64,000 bases of DNA from IOR16 sp963521065 (GTDB taxonomy: Bacteria; Bacillota; Clostridia; Peptostreptococcales; Anaerovoracaceae), in NCBI GenBank assembly GCA_963521065.1, contig CAUQTI010000005.1:112600-176599 (forward strand), read 5' to 3'. This document shows positions 45,291-54,666 of this stretch, piece after piece (position 1 is the first letter of the stretch; each line of letters begins with the position of its first letter). The notes under the pieces are model-generated. The model saw nothing but the letters and a program-made list of their open reading frames with translations, had not been told where the DNA came from and ran no database searches. The position numbers and the translations under genes were made by a program.

Positions 45291-46319
45291 ATGGGATTCG
45301 GAATGAGGAAAAGCATTAATCTTGGCGGCGGCTTTAAGATCAACCTTAGCAAATCTGGAATCGGTTACAGTTGGGGCGTTCCTGGCTACCGGATTACCAA
45401 AACAGCAAAAGGTACAACGCGAACCATGTATTCCATTCATGGTACGGGTTTGTCTTACGTCGATGAATCAGGTCGTAATAAAAATAGGACGCAGAATCCT
45501 CGTAATAATGCAAGAAATATTCCTCAGCCCTTACAAGAAGCTCAGGCATGCAATATAGAGAGTGCTTCTATCGATTCATTCAAAGCTGCTGAAATCGGGA
45601 ATATTACGTCTGCTATCGAAAGAACGATTAGCCTGAAAAAATGGAGTACAGTCTTGATAGTTGCTGCTATCCTTATTCCTATTCATCCGGTGTTGGCTAT
45701 CTTACCTATTATCGGCATTATTCTCAAGATTGTCTCTCACAAGTCTGGTGCGGTACAATTAGAGTACACTCTTGATAATGAAAAGGGAGACGAATACAAT
45801 CGCCGCATTGGAGCGTGGCAAATTCTTGCTGAGGGCGACAAGGAATGGCAGATTATTCAAGAGGCTCATGTTTCAAATCAAAAAGTGAATGCTGGCGCAG
45901 GCAGAAATGTCAAGCAGGCGGTTTGCAAGATTGAGAAGACTACTCCGTTTTACATCAATACAAATATTGATACCATTCAAATTAAACTCTACAAAGAAAT
46001 CCTTATTTTCTTGCCAGACAAGGTGTTTATTATCAGAAAGGGCAAAGTCGGACTTGTTAACTATGAGGATGTGAGCATCAGTGTATCGCAGACAAGGTTT
46101 ATTGAGAGCGACTCCGTACCGAGGGATGCAATTGTGGTCGGTTCAACGTGGCAGTATGTGAACAAGAACGGTACGCCGGATAAACGATACAAAAATAATC
46201 GCCAACTCCCAATTTGTCAATACGGTGTTGTTTATCTTAATTCAGACACAGGCTTAAACGTGGAGATGCAATTCTCCAATGTTAACAAAACGCAGGATTT
46301 TAATGAACTAATTAGATAA
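45291..46319 (+). CDS. DUF4236-domain protein with two membrane helices
   Basis: A 342-residue protein. The N-terminal DUF4236 signature is complete: GFGMRKSINLGGGFKINLSKSGIGYSWG followed by PGYRITKTAKG (residues 1-43, first part shortened here). A hydrophobic pair (STVLIVAAILIPIHPVLAILPIIGIIL) lies near residues 118-145. The C-terminal half is a soluble beta-rich domain (residues 150-342). DUF4236 is common on plasmids and islands but has no known function. RBS AGGAGG. It is the first gene beyond the IS3-family element. Confidence 0.8.
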   Translation: MGFGMRKSINLGGGFKINLSKSGIGYSWGVPGYRITKTAKGTTRTMYSIHGTGLSYVDESGRNKNRTQNPRNNARNIPQPLQEAQACNIESASIDSFKAAEIGNITSAIERTISLKKWSTVLIVAAILIPIHPVLAILPIIGIILKIVSHKSGAVQLEYTLDNEKGDEYNRRIGAWQILAEGDKEWQIIQEAHVSNQKVNAGAGRNVKQAVCKIEKTTPFYINTNIDTIQIKLYKEILIFLPDKVFIIRKGKVGLVNYEDVSISVSQTRFIESDSVPRDAIVVGSTWQYVNKNGTPDKRYKNNRQLPICQYGVVYLNSDTGLNVEMQFSNVNKTQDFNELIR

Positions 46320-46427
46320 GAAGTGCGACAACGGAGGCATTATAGATCTATTAATAAAAGAACATTGTATCGATATAACTGATGGAAAAGTTGCATGAGT
46401 AGAATAATTTAAGGAGAATGAAGGATT

Positions 46428-46832
46428 ATGGAAATAGATATTGGCTCTTTAATGGAAGAAACTGATTTCAAAAGAATGTTAACCGTTAAAAAGTTACATG
46501 AGCTTACTGGCAAGAGTCTAAAAGAATGTGCTAATATTGTTACTCCATTTTATGAGGCAAAGGCTGAAATTCAAGAAGAATCAGTATTAAAAGAAAAATT
46601 TGAACCTAATAGCGTGTCCGATATTTTATACCTAATTTTAGAAGAAATAAGAGAAGGTAATAGAAAATTAGAATATATAGAAGATGCTATTCAAGAAATC
46701 AAGGGGTCAGGACTATATAATAGTCTTACCGATGTATGTGATAAAATTGACTCGGCAAAAGATGAAATACAAGGCACAGGACTATATAATAGTCTTACTG
46801 ACATTTGCGATAAATTGGATAATTTGGAATAA
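46428..46832 (+). CDS. Small acidic protein with L7/L12-like helix pair and tandem repeats
   Basis: A 134-residue protein not assigned to a named family. Residues 15-47 (RMLTVKKLHELTGKSLKECANIV) resemble the C-terminal fold of ribosomal protein L7/L12. At the C-terminus the unit GLYNSLTD(V/I)CDK(I/L)D occurs twice (residues about 97-112 and 118-133), also obvious in the DNA as ACTATATAATAGTCTTAC (46737 and 46779 areas). Such repeats would form two matching helical segments. No promoter identified. RBS AAGGAG. Confidence 0.6.
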   Translation: MEIDIGSLMEETDFKRMLTVKKLHELTGKSLKECANIVTPFYEAKAEIQEESVLKEKFEPNSVSDILYLILEEIREGNRKLEYIEDAIQEIKGSGLYNSLTDVCDKIDSAKDEIQGTGLYNSLTDICDKLDNLE

Positions 46833-47324
46833 TAATCATAGGCTTAGCATATAACGAATGGTTGTTCTCATAGAACACCGGTCGGGGGTGCGGACAAAAA
46901 GGGTGAAAGAGAGAAATGGAGATGGCGGTAGCCTACGATGGAACCTTGAAATTACAAGGACGGTAGAGGATGAGGGTTAGAGAGAAACGATCTGAAGGCT
47001 GCTTTCAGAGAAGCGGTTTGCAGACTGCCATCAAGGGGATTGCAGAAATTGCAGCAGATGAAGGCGATATCCATATTCAATGAGAGGCAGACGGCCATTT
47101 ACAGGAGCTTTTATAACAAAGGGCAGGAAAGCCAAGGATAAAAAGTGTCTTTTGAAGCAGGCGGATTTGTCCTGAAAAGTACAGGTTTTTTATATATGCA
47201 GAAAAAACTAGTAAGTTGCCAACGATACTTGACACTAACTTTGGGTTATATTACGGTATGTTTAGACAAATAAAGTGGCATCATTTAACGCTAGTATTAA
47301 ATTCAAGTATAGGAGTGGGCTATA
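46833..47324. other. Gene-free interval, probable remnant DNA
   Basis: About 490 nt hold no reading frame I can support. Short coding-like traces occur, for example KGIAEIAADEGDIHIQ near 47035-47084, suggesting debris of a lost gene. The purine-rich part (46870-47000) differs in composition from the surroundings. Confidence 0.4.
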
Positions 47325-47546
47325 ATGCGTGATTTCATTATTTCAATTTTGGTTGCAGCCATTACCAATATATATATTATTTCACCATATTGGGATAGAC
47401 TTAAAGGTGTCTGGATAATCCAAGGGCATACAATGGATCAAATAAATCCCCATTATTATCTGTTATGTGCCGTCAGTTACCTTGCAGTAGGGCTTGTTGT
47501 TTATGGAACTATAAAGTTTGTTAAATGGGTTAATTCATCACTGTAG
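47325..47546 (+). CDS. Small two-helix membrane protein, unknown
   Basis: A 73-residue protein with hydrophobic segments at about residues 3-21 and 45-66, separated by a short polar loop (DRLKGVWIIQGHTMDQINPH). RBS AGGAGT 7 nt before ATG. No recognisable family. It is the last small gene before the Wadjet operon; no sequence evidence ties it to that system. Confidence 0.5.
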   Translation: MRDFIISILVAAITNIYIISPYWDRLKGVWIIQGHTMDQINPHYYLLCAVSYLAVGLVVYGTIKFVKWVNSSL

Positions 47547-47741
47547 TCAGGGCTAGTTGGCAAGTAACCTATTGTGTTTATCAAGTCAATCTGATCAAAA
47601 TCTCAGAGTTCTGCGCTGTGAGCAGGGGAAATCTGCCGGGCCGGGTCTTTTTTAGGCCGGCCTGCCGCACCCGCCAATAATCCGTGTTGTGTCCCCAGAG
47701 TGACTTGCTGACGTTTTCTTCGAATGAACAGGAATTAAGCA

Positions 47742-47770
47742 TTGAAACGCGGTCCAATACTATATAGATA
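47742..47770 (+). promoter_or_regulatory. Candidate promoter of the Wadjet operon
   Basis: TTGAAA (47742-47747), 17 nt, TAGATA (47765-47770). The -10 is weak. It would give a 210-nt leader before jetA. The interval 47547-47741 contains a GC-rich imperfect hairpin (GGGCCGGG with GGCCGGCC, near 47640-47670) and otherwise nothing I can name. Confidence 0.4.
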
Positions 47771-47795
47771 AAATAGCAGCTTTTCCATATGGAAA

Positions 47796-47856
47796 AAATG
47801 CTGGGGTATTTGTGGATACCGCTACATGCAGAAATACAAAGCGGCGGCCAGCATTT
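47796..47856 (+). promoter_or_regulatory. Structured leader hairpin upstream of jetA
   Basis: AAATGCTGG (47796-47804) pairs exactly with CCAGCATTT (47848-47856); inside, CCGCT (47819-47823) pairs with AGCGG (47840-47844), and GTATTT with AAATAC offers a competing pairing. It is 130 nt before the jetA start, with no T tract. It may be a 5' UTR control element or an operator. Confidence 0.4.
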
Positions 47857-47986
47857 ACGTTTATCACATTTTTAGCGCATTGTGCTGACGATGTTGGGCT
47901 TTGTAAGACAGAGGAATTTGTAATTGATAGAACGAGTTTGACAGATATTAAGTTGAGGCTGGTTCTTTTTTCATCAGGGAGTTATT

Positions 47987-49477
47987 ATGAGATATTTGCA
48001 ACCGATACAAGAAACTACATATTTATCGCCATCAACAAGCAACTCACCTCAGTACAGAAGAATCATGCGCATTTTTTATAATGAATATGAAAAGATGCGC
48101 TTTCAGCTGTATAAAGAGGATGTCTTTGATCTCATGAAACAACATGTTGAATATGAAGATTATACGATGGACCAGTTAAAATTAGATCTTGAAAATTTGG
48201 TAGGCTGGAAGAACTTGACCCCCATTCAGGATCCGAAGAGAGTCTACACAATCGCTGATTATAAGAATAAACAATATCGCTATACCATGTCTGAATATGC
48301 TGTCGAGATAGAAAGGCTAACAGTTAAATTAGAAAATCTGTTTATGGAAAGCGGTAGCCTTCCTACAAATCTGTTTGCTCGTATCAATGAATCGCTAGAG
48401 CAGGCGGATGAAATTAGAACAAAATCGTTGAAAGAAATTAACGAATGGTGGCATAACCTTCAGGAAGATTTTAAACGGCTGAATCAGAATTATCAGGATT
48501 ATTTGAGAGAATTTTACTCCGGCAGAGCGGATAAGGTTTTAAAGTCGTTGGAATTTATCCAGCACAAGGATTTATTTATTTCTTATCTAAAGGATTTTAT
48601 CAAGGAACTGCAGTTTAATGCAACAAGGATAGAGGCAACGCTAAAAAAGGTATCCATGCCTATCGAAGAAAAGCTGTTAACGCTCGTCATCCAAAGTGAG
48701 CTAGAAATCCCTCATCCTATGTCTGAACGCCAGGACTCACTCGAAAGCTATATCAGAGAAAACATTTACGGGAAATGGCAGGCGCTGAGAAACTGGTTTC
48801 TTTCCCATGACAGCAGACCGAGCGAATATAGCCTGGTAATGGAGATTACCGATGAGGTAATCCGTAAAATTATTCAGAATGCGGCATTGATTGTTCAATT
48901 GCAGAACTGGGGGATCAGTCGAAAGGATGACTATAAAAAATTTATTTCACTGTTCTTGAATTGCGGAAATTTAAGTGAGGCGCATAGGCTTTCAGCTCAT
49001 GTTTTTGGCATTCAGAATGTCAGGCATTATAAGATCAAAGGCGAACGCTCTACGGACAGTATCAATAGCAGCACCTATGATGAAGAGCCGGTGGAATACG
49101 TTTTAAAACCCCACACAAGAGCTTACCGTCCGAGGATAGACAGAGAGGGGTTTGAGAACAAAGCCATGCAAAAGCTGGCGCAGAGGAATCTCTATTTACA
49201 GCGGACGGAGGAAGAACGCAGAATGGTGATGAAATACATAAAGGATGATAAGTTGGATCTCTCAGCAATTGATGAATGTATACCGGAAAGCACCCGAATC
49301 ACATTGCTGAGATGGATCTCAGCGGCGAATACTACGACGACCAAAAAAGGAAGAACGGAGTTCGGACAGGAATATCGGTTAGTAAAAAAGGACAAGCTTT
49401 GTATCCTGCATTGTGAAGATGGAGACTTGACAATGCCTGCCTATATCTTTGAATTTAAGGAGGGGCGGTATGAATGA
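47987..49477 (+). CDS. jetA: Wadjet protein JetA (DUF2397-like)
   Basis: A 496-residue protein without signal peptide, rich in charged helices (residues about 90-260 look coiled coil). The start MRYLQPIQETTYLSP and the overall layout match the DUF2397/TIGR02677 family. It is the first gene of a four-gene unit with the TIGR02678, TIGR02680 and TIGR02679-like genes. In Wadjet, JetA is the kleisin-type subunit of the SMC-like complex (MukF-like) that senses and extrudes circular plasmid DNA. RBS AGGGAG 6 nt before ATG. Overlaps jetB by 8 nt. Family assignment is by recall and gene order. Confidence 0.8.
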   Translation: MRYLQPIQETTYLSPSTSNSPQYRRIMRIFYNEYEKMRFQLYKEDVFDLMKQHVEYEDYTMDQLKLDLENLVGWKNLTPIQDPKRVYTIADYKNKQYRYTMSEYAVEIERLTVKLENLFMESGSLPTNLFARINESLEQADEIRTKSLKEINEWWHNLQEDFKRLNQNYQDYLREFYSGRADKVLKSLEFIQHKDLFISYLKDFIKELQFNATRIEATLKKVSMPIEEKLLTLVIQSELEIPHPMSERQDSLESYIRENIYGKWQALRNWFLSHDSRPSEYSLVMEITDEVIRKIIQNAALIVQLQNWGISRKDDYKKFISLFLNCGNLSEAHRLSAHVFGIQNVRHYKIKGERSTDSINSSTYDEEPVEYVLKPHTRAYRPRIDREGFENKAMQKLAQRNLYLQRTEEERRMVMKYIKDDKLDLSAIDECIPESTRITLLRWISAANTTTTKKGRTEFGQEYRLVKKDKLCILHCEDGDLTMPAYIFEFKEGRYE

Positions 49478-50603
49478 AGTAAGGCTGCTGCTAGAAAATT
49501 ATTGGATCAACAGGGCTGAGGATAAAGAACGATATCACATGGTGAAACGGGAAATCCCCAAGTATCGTCGGTTTGTCCGGGAACAGCTGGGATGGCGGTT
49601 GATTGAAAACGAGCGCATCATTAAGCTTGAGAAAATCCCGGCTCATGCGGAAAGCTTTATGGGGATCGGCAACTTCTTGGATATCAGGGATTATTGCATG
49701 TTATGTGTAATCCTTATATTTCTAGAGGACAAGGAAGATAACGAACAGTTTCTGCTTTCTGAATTGATTGATATGCTGGAGGCTCAACTGGCGGAGTATA
49801 TGGAAGTTGACTGGACGAAATTTGTGCAGAGAAAGTCGCTGGTACGCGCTTTGCAGTTTTCAGAAAGGATGGGCATGCTCACCGTTTATGACGGCAGCAG
49901 CGATAGCATATCGGATGGGATCGGACACGAAGTGCTGTATGAAAATACCGGTCTTTCACGATATTTTGCAACGAGTTTTGACTACGACATAAAAGGGATT
50001 CAATCTTACCATGATTTTGAAACAAAGACGCCGGAAGCGGTGGAATCTGACCGGGGACATTTCAGAATCAATAGGGTATACCGTCAGTTGGTTTCTTCTC
50101 CGGCGATGTACTGGAAGGAATTGGACGACCAGGATTCAATTTATGTCAAGAACCAGAGACAGTGGGTTCAGAAGTACATGAACGACCATCTGGGAGGGCA
50201 GCTGCATATTCATAAAAATGCGGCCTTTTTCGTAATGGACGAAGACGACTGCTTCGGTGACCAACATCCCAGAGATGCAATGCTGCCGGAAATCGTGCTG
50301 GTTGTCTGCGAGGAGATCCGAAACCGGATCAAAACAGGGATTTGGACCAAAAGCTATGATGAGTGTGTTTCAATCAGTGAAGGACAGCTCAGGGAGCTCC
50401 TTACCGAGTGCAAAGCAAAATATGGAGAGGCATGGAGCAAGGAATATCGTGAGATGGATGAAGCAAAAGTAACGGAATCAGTAATACGGTATATGAAAAA
50501 TTGGATGTTATTATCCGACGGTGATGAAATCAAGGTTTTGCCGGCTGCCGGAAAATTGATCGGAAAATATCCCAAGGATTTTAAAGCAAAGGATACAGAG
50601 TGA
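49470..50603 (+). CDS. jetB: Wadjet protein JetB (DUF2398-like)
   Basis: A 377-residue protein of the DUF2398/TIGR02678 type, the winged-helix (MukE/KITE-like) partner of the kleisin in Wadjet. N-terminal EVRLLLENYWINRAEDKERYH and RRFVREQLGWRL are followed by a middle segment with GMLTVYDGSSDSI and a C-terminal winged-helix-type region. The start is ATG 49470, because GGAGG lies close upstream; an in-frame TTG at 49449 is deep inside jetA. The end overlaps the jetC start as TGATG. Confidence 0.8.
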   Translation: MNEVRLLLENYWINRAEDKERYHMVKREIPKYRRFVREQLGWRLIENERIIKLEKIPAHAESFMGIGNFLDIRDYCMLCVILIFLEDKEDNEQFLLSELIDMLEAQLAEYMEVDWTKFVQRKSLVRALQFSERMGMLTVYDGSSDSISDGIGHEVLYENTGLSRYFATSFDYDIKGIQSYHDFETKTPEAVESDRGHFRINRVYRQLVSSPAMYWKELDDQDSIYVKNQRQWVQKYMNDHLGGQLHIHKNAAFFVMDEDDCFGDQHPRDAMLPEIVLVVCEEIRNRIKTGIWTKSYDECVSISEGQLRELLTECKAKYGEAWSKEYREMDEAKVTESVIRYMKNWMLLSDGDEIKVLPAAGKLIGKYPKDFKAKDTE

Positions 50604-53600
50604 TGAACAATAGATGGAAAATGAACAGGATAGGGTTTGTTAATTTCTGGCTGTATGATGAAGAGGAATTTCCCTTTTCGGATGGAAAGCTGCTTTTACG
50701 GGGAGCCAATGCTTCCGGAAAGTCAATTACGACTCAGAGCTTTATCCCCTTTATCCTGGACGGCGACCGTACTCCCAGCAGATTGGATCCCTTCGGCTCC
50801 AGCGACAGAAGAATGGAATATTATTTTCTTGGGAACGGAGAAAGGGAGGATGTGACAGGCTATCTGTTTCTGGAATTCAAGAAAGCAGGAACGGATCAGT
50901 ACCGAACCATCGGGATAGGACAAAGAGCGCAAAAGGGTAAGCCCATGGATTTCTGGGGATTCCTTATTCTTGACGGCAGAAGGGTCGGATATGATCTCCA
51001 ATTATACAAGACAGTGGGCAGCAAAAAAATTCCTTTGACAAAACAGGAATTAAAAAAGGAGTTTGGAGACGACAATCCCATTGCGGAAAAGCAGAAAGAC
51101 TATATGGCTCTTGTGAACAAGCATGTTTTTGGATTTCCGCGGATAGAACAATACGATCAGTTTATCCGCCTGATGATAAAAGTGCGTGCGCCCAAGCTGT
51201 CAAAGGACTTTAAGCCCACAAGGGTATATGAGATACTGAATGAATCCTTACAGTCCTTATCCGATGAGGATCTGAGAGCCATGGTGGACGCTATGGAAAA
51301 AATGGATGATATCCAAAACAAGTTGGACGGTTTAAAAGCAGCTCTCAAAGATGCCACAAGCATCCGCACAGAATATGATCACTACAATCGGTATATGCTG
51401 TCAAAAAAGGCGGAAGCTTATTTGACAGCTCAAAGACAGGTTGAAGCGATAAGGAGCCGGTTGGACGCCTTTCAGGGTGAGGTGAGGGAGAAGACGGAAG
51501 AAAAAGACCGTAAAGAAACCGAAAATAACAGTCTCAGCATAGAGATGGAAATGCTGCAAAAGGAAAAGGCTCTGCTAGGAGACGGGAATCTCGAATCTTA
51601 TTTCGATAAGCTGGAAAAAAGTAAAAGCCAGAAAGAAACGCAGGAAGAGGAATCCAGGAGTTTAACACAGAGAATGGAGAACTCCCGGCAAAAGATAAGG
51701 GAACATGACTCCGAACTTCGACAATATAAAAAAGAAGAACAAAACTATCAGAGTGAAACAAATCATATTCTGCAGGAATTGGATCAGATCAACGAAACCT
51801 TGCGATATGAGGGGCATAAGTCCATCGCTAATGCAGTCCGGATGGGGAGGGTCTTGGAGGTTCTGAATGAGAGAAATAAGGAACTTAAAGAAATTTCCGA
51901 CTTGATCACAAAGGGGCTGAAAGCGCTGCAGGAACTCAGCAAAATGGAAGCAGAATGGAATCAGGCGGAGGAAGAATTAAATCAATTAGGCATCATAAAG
52001 AATGACTGTGAGGGGGAGTTAAAGACGGCAGAAGGGCTGGAGACTCGGTGCAGGGACGATTTGGTGGAGGCCTTCTATGAGATGTCCGGTCAATATAAAG
52101 AACTGATCCTTGGAAAGCAGGAATTGACGGAAATTGTGTCTTTGATCACAAAGTACCAGAGTCCAAAGGATATGGGGGAGATCAATCAAATCATCAGTCG
52201 GATCAAAAGCGGCGCAGAAAGTCTTTTGTGGAAAAATAACGCTATCGCTAAAGCAGAAAGGGAGGCTGTTTCTGGAAGATACAAACAGTCACAAGAGGAA
52301 CTGAAAGCCTTCAAAAATCAAAGTGAGGCTGTCCCTCAGCGGAGGGAGAAGGTTACGCGGTCGAGGGCCATATTAGAAGAAAAGGGGATTTCGTGCCTGC
52401 CTTTTTATAAAGCTGTGGAATTTAACCCGTTGCTGTCTGTGAAGGAACAGGCCCTGATCGAGGAGCAGCTGCTGGACGCCGGTTTATTGGATGCGCTGAT
52501 CGTGCCTCCGGCGGACTATCAAAAAGCAAAAATCGAATTGGGCAGCTTATCCGATTCCTTAATCCAGGCGGACTCAAGGATTCATACGGGCTATGACGGA
52601 TTGATTCCGGGCAGGGTGAGCCCGGAGCTGCTAAATGCTGTAGCAGTGATCATCAACAATATTTACGACCATGATGAAAAAGGCGCAGGGCTCGTATTTA
52701 CTCCGGACGGCTATTACCGGAACGGAATCATAGAAGGCCACAGTGTTCCGGAGGGTCAGGCGTCCTTTGTAGGCGCAGAGGCGCGCAGAAATAAACTGAG
52801 CCGGTTGATCGCGGAGAAGGAAGTGGAGTGCGATGCGCTGAAAGCACAGCTGCAGGAATGCGATGAGAGAATCAAGGACATTCAGTATTCCATCGAAACC
52901 CTTGAACTTGAATATAAAGGGATACCCGGATTTCAGGATCTGGATTACGCTATCGATATGGTAAGAGAAGCTGCTTACGAGTTGAAAAAAGCTTCCGATG
53001 CATACAGCCAGAAAGCCGATGAATTATCACAAATATTGGGGCGTAAGAAGGAATGGGAGCAGAAGGTGATCGCAAGTTGCAAAGGCTTACCCTATGACCG
53101 TAAGCCGGCTGTCTATGAGGAAGCCCTCGAACAGATGGAAAACTACCGGGAAGATTTAACGGAGCTGAAAGCCGCTGTGAATTATCTTGACACAGCCAGA
53201 ACGAAGTGTATTAGTGTCAGCGATTTGATTGAAAAAGAAGAAGAAACAATCGACTATGTGGATGTGCAGTGGAAGAAAGTTGAAAGGCAAATCAGCCTTT
53301 GTGTGTCCGAAATAGAGAAAATTGAAGAATTTCTGAATCAGCCGGAAAACAAAGAAAGAGCAGTCCGGCTGGAAAAAGTGATTGCCGGATTAAAAGAGAG
53401 AAACGACATTATCGTTTCGAACAGGGATATTATTGTGCGTCTTGAAGAAAAAATCAACCTCAGAAATGAAGAAATCCACTTGCTGAAAAACAGCGTCATT
53501 GATGGCATCGAGAAGGAAAACGCGATGATGGAGTATTTCAGGGAAGAGCTTGCGTTAAAATTTGTAATTACACAGGAGAATAAAACCATCTCGGAATGTG

Positions 53601-54649
53601 CGGCGGAAGCAGTGGTATGCATCCGGGAAAACGATAAGCACAAAGACAGAGGTGAGATGGTAGCTTCCCTATATAGGGTTTACCAGCAGCATAACAGCAA
53701 TCTCACAAACTATGGCACATCTCTGGAAGACTGTTTCGATGATGCAAAAGACTCAAGCGAACTCAGAAAGAGGCAGATCATCGTTTCCACCTGGCAGGGA
53801 AGGAAACTGCAGCTGGAGGAGTTTTACAAGATATTAAAGGAGTCCATCGACAGCACAGAATTATTGATCCAGGAAAAGGACAGAACCCTGTTCGAGGATA
53901 TCCTGGCGGATACCCTGAGTCGTAAGCTGAGTAACCGCATCGCAGAAAGCAGAAACTGGATTGCCGATATGTCGAAGATCATGCAGGAAATGGATACCTC
54001 TATGGGACTGACTTTTTCACTGGATTGGAAGCCCTGCACCGCGGAAGGCGAAAGAGAGCTGGATACGCGGGAACTGGAAAAGCTGCTGAGCAGGGACAGA
54101 GAGCTGCTGACTCATGGGGATATTGAAAAGGTCTCCAGACATTTCAGAAGCAAGATACAGATGGCAAAGCAGATGGCGGAAGATAACGGGGAAGCCGTCA
54201 ACTACGCGGATATGGTGCGGGATGCTTTGGATTACCGGAAATGGTTTGAATTCAGAATGAATTTCCATCGAACCGACGAGCAGAAAAAAGAACTGACCAA
54301 CAGCGCGTTCAACAAGTTCAGTGGGGGTGAGAAGGCTATGGCAATGTATGTGCCTCTGTTTGCAGCTGTCAATGCGCAATATAAAAAGTCGGACAATCCG
54401 GGCCATCCGCGAATCGTCGCGTTGGATGAGGCTTTTGCCGGCGTAGATGACAAGAATATAAGCACCATGTTCGAGCTGGTACAGAAGCTGGATTTTGACT
54501 ATATTATGAATTCCCAGGCCTTGTGGGGTTGCTATGAGACGGTGAAAGAGCTGAAAATCGCGGAACTGCTGCGTCCGGCCAATTCTGATGTGGTGACTGT
54601 GATTTATTATCACTGGAATGGAAAAGAACGGATATTGGATGAGCAATAA
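50603..54649 (+). CDS. jetC: Wadjet protein JetC (SMC-like ATPase)
   Basis: A 1348-residue SMC/MukB-like protein (TIGR02680 type). Walker A is GANASGKS at residues 34-41. Long coiled-coil stretches fill residues about 250-460 and 760-1000, with a central hinge-like region around residues 590-720. At the C-terminus are the ABC signature FSGGEKAMAMY and Walker B RIVALDEAFAGVDD, so the ATPase head is complete. JetC forms the DNA-loop-extruding motor of the anti-plasmid complex, and homodimerises. Start overlaps jetB by one base. The gene looks intact. Confidence 0.88.
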   Translation: MNNRWKMNRIGFVNFWLYDEEEFPFSDGKLLLRGANASGKSITTQSFIPFILDGDRTPSRLDPFGSSDRRMEYYFLGNGEREDVTGYLFLEFKKAGTDQYRTIGIGQRAQKGKPMDFWGFLILDGRRVGYDLQLYKTVGSKKIPLTKQELKKEFGDDNPIAEKQKDYMALVNKHVFGFPRIEQYDQFIRLMIKVRAPKLSKDFKPTRVYEILNESLQSLSDEDLRAMVDAMEKMDDIQNKLDGLKAALKDATSIRTEYDHYNRYMLSKKAEAYLTAQRQVEAIRSRLDAFQGEVREKTEEKDRKETENNSLSIEMEMLQKEKALLGDGNLESYFDKLEKSKSQKETQEEESRSLTQRMENSRQKIREHDSELRQYKKEEQNYQSETNHILQELDQINETLRYEGHKSIANAVRMGRVLEVLNERNKELKEISDLITKGLKALQELSKMEAEWNQAEEELNQLGIIKNDCEGELKTAEGLETRCRDDLVEAFYEMSGQYKELILGKQELTEIVSLITKYQSPKDMGEINQIISRIKSGAESLLWKNNAIAKAEREAVSGRYKQSQEELKAFKNQSEAVPQRREKVTRSRAILEEKGISCLPFYKAVEFNPLLSVKEQALIEEQLLDAGLLDALIVPPADYQKAKIELGSLSDSLIQADSRIHTGYDGLIPGRVSPELLNAVAVIINNIYDHDEKGAGLVFTPDGYYRNGIIEGHSVPEGQASFVGAEARRNKLSRLIAEKEVECDALKAQLQECDERIKDIQYSIETLELEYKGIPGFQDLDYAIDMVREAAYELKKASDAYSQKADELSQILGRKKEWEQKVIASCKGLPYDRKPAVYEEALEQMENYREDLTELKAAVNYLDTARTKCISVSDLIEKEEETIDYVDVQWKKVERQISLCVSEIEKIEEFLNQPENKERAVRLEKVIAGLKERNDIIVSNRDIIVRLEEKINLRNEEIHLLKNSVIDGIEKENAMMEYFREELALKFVITQENKTISECAAEAVVCIRENDKHKDRGEMVASLYRVYQQHNSNLTNYGTSLEDCFDDAKDSSELRKRQIIVSTWQGRKLQLEEFYKILKESIDSTELLIQEKDRTLFEDILADTLSRKLSNRIAESRNWIADMSKIMQEMDTSMGLTFSLDWKPCTAEGERELDTRELEKLLSRDRELLTHGDIEKVSRHFRSKIQMAKQMAEDNGEAVNYADMVRDALDYRKWFEFRMNFHRTDEQKKELTNSAFNKFSGGEKAMAMYVPLFAAVNAQYKKSDNPGHPRIVALDEAFAGVDDKNISTMFELVQKLDFDYIMNSQALWGCYETVKELKIAELLRPANSDVVTVIYYHWNGKERILDEQ

Positions 54650-54666
54650 GGAGCAGGGTTAACAGA

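Noticed and set aside
46833..47324. Group II intron or retron RNA
   Set aside because: No domain V-like hairpin, reverse transcriptase or msr/msd pattern could be found.
47812..48081. 89-residue open frame overlapping the start of jetA
   Set aside because: It begins inside the leader hairpin, overlaps jetA in another frame and has no ribosome site or recognisable family; jetA has a good ribosome site.
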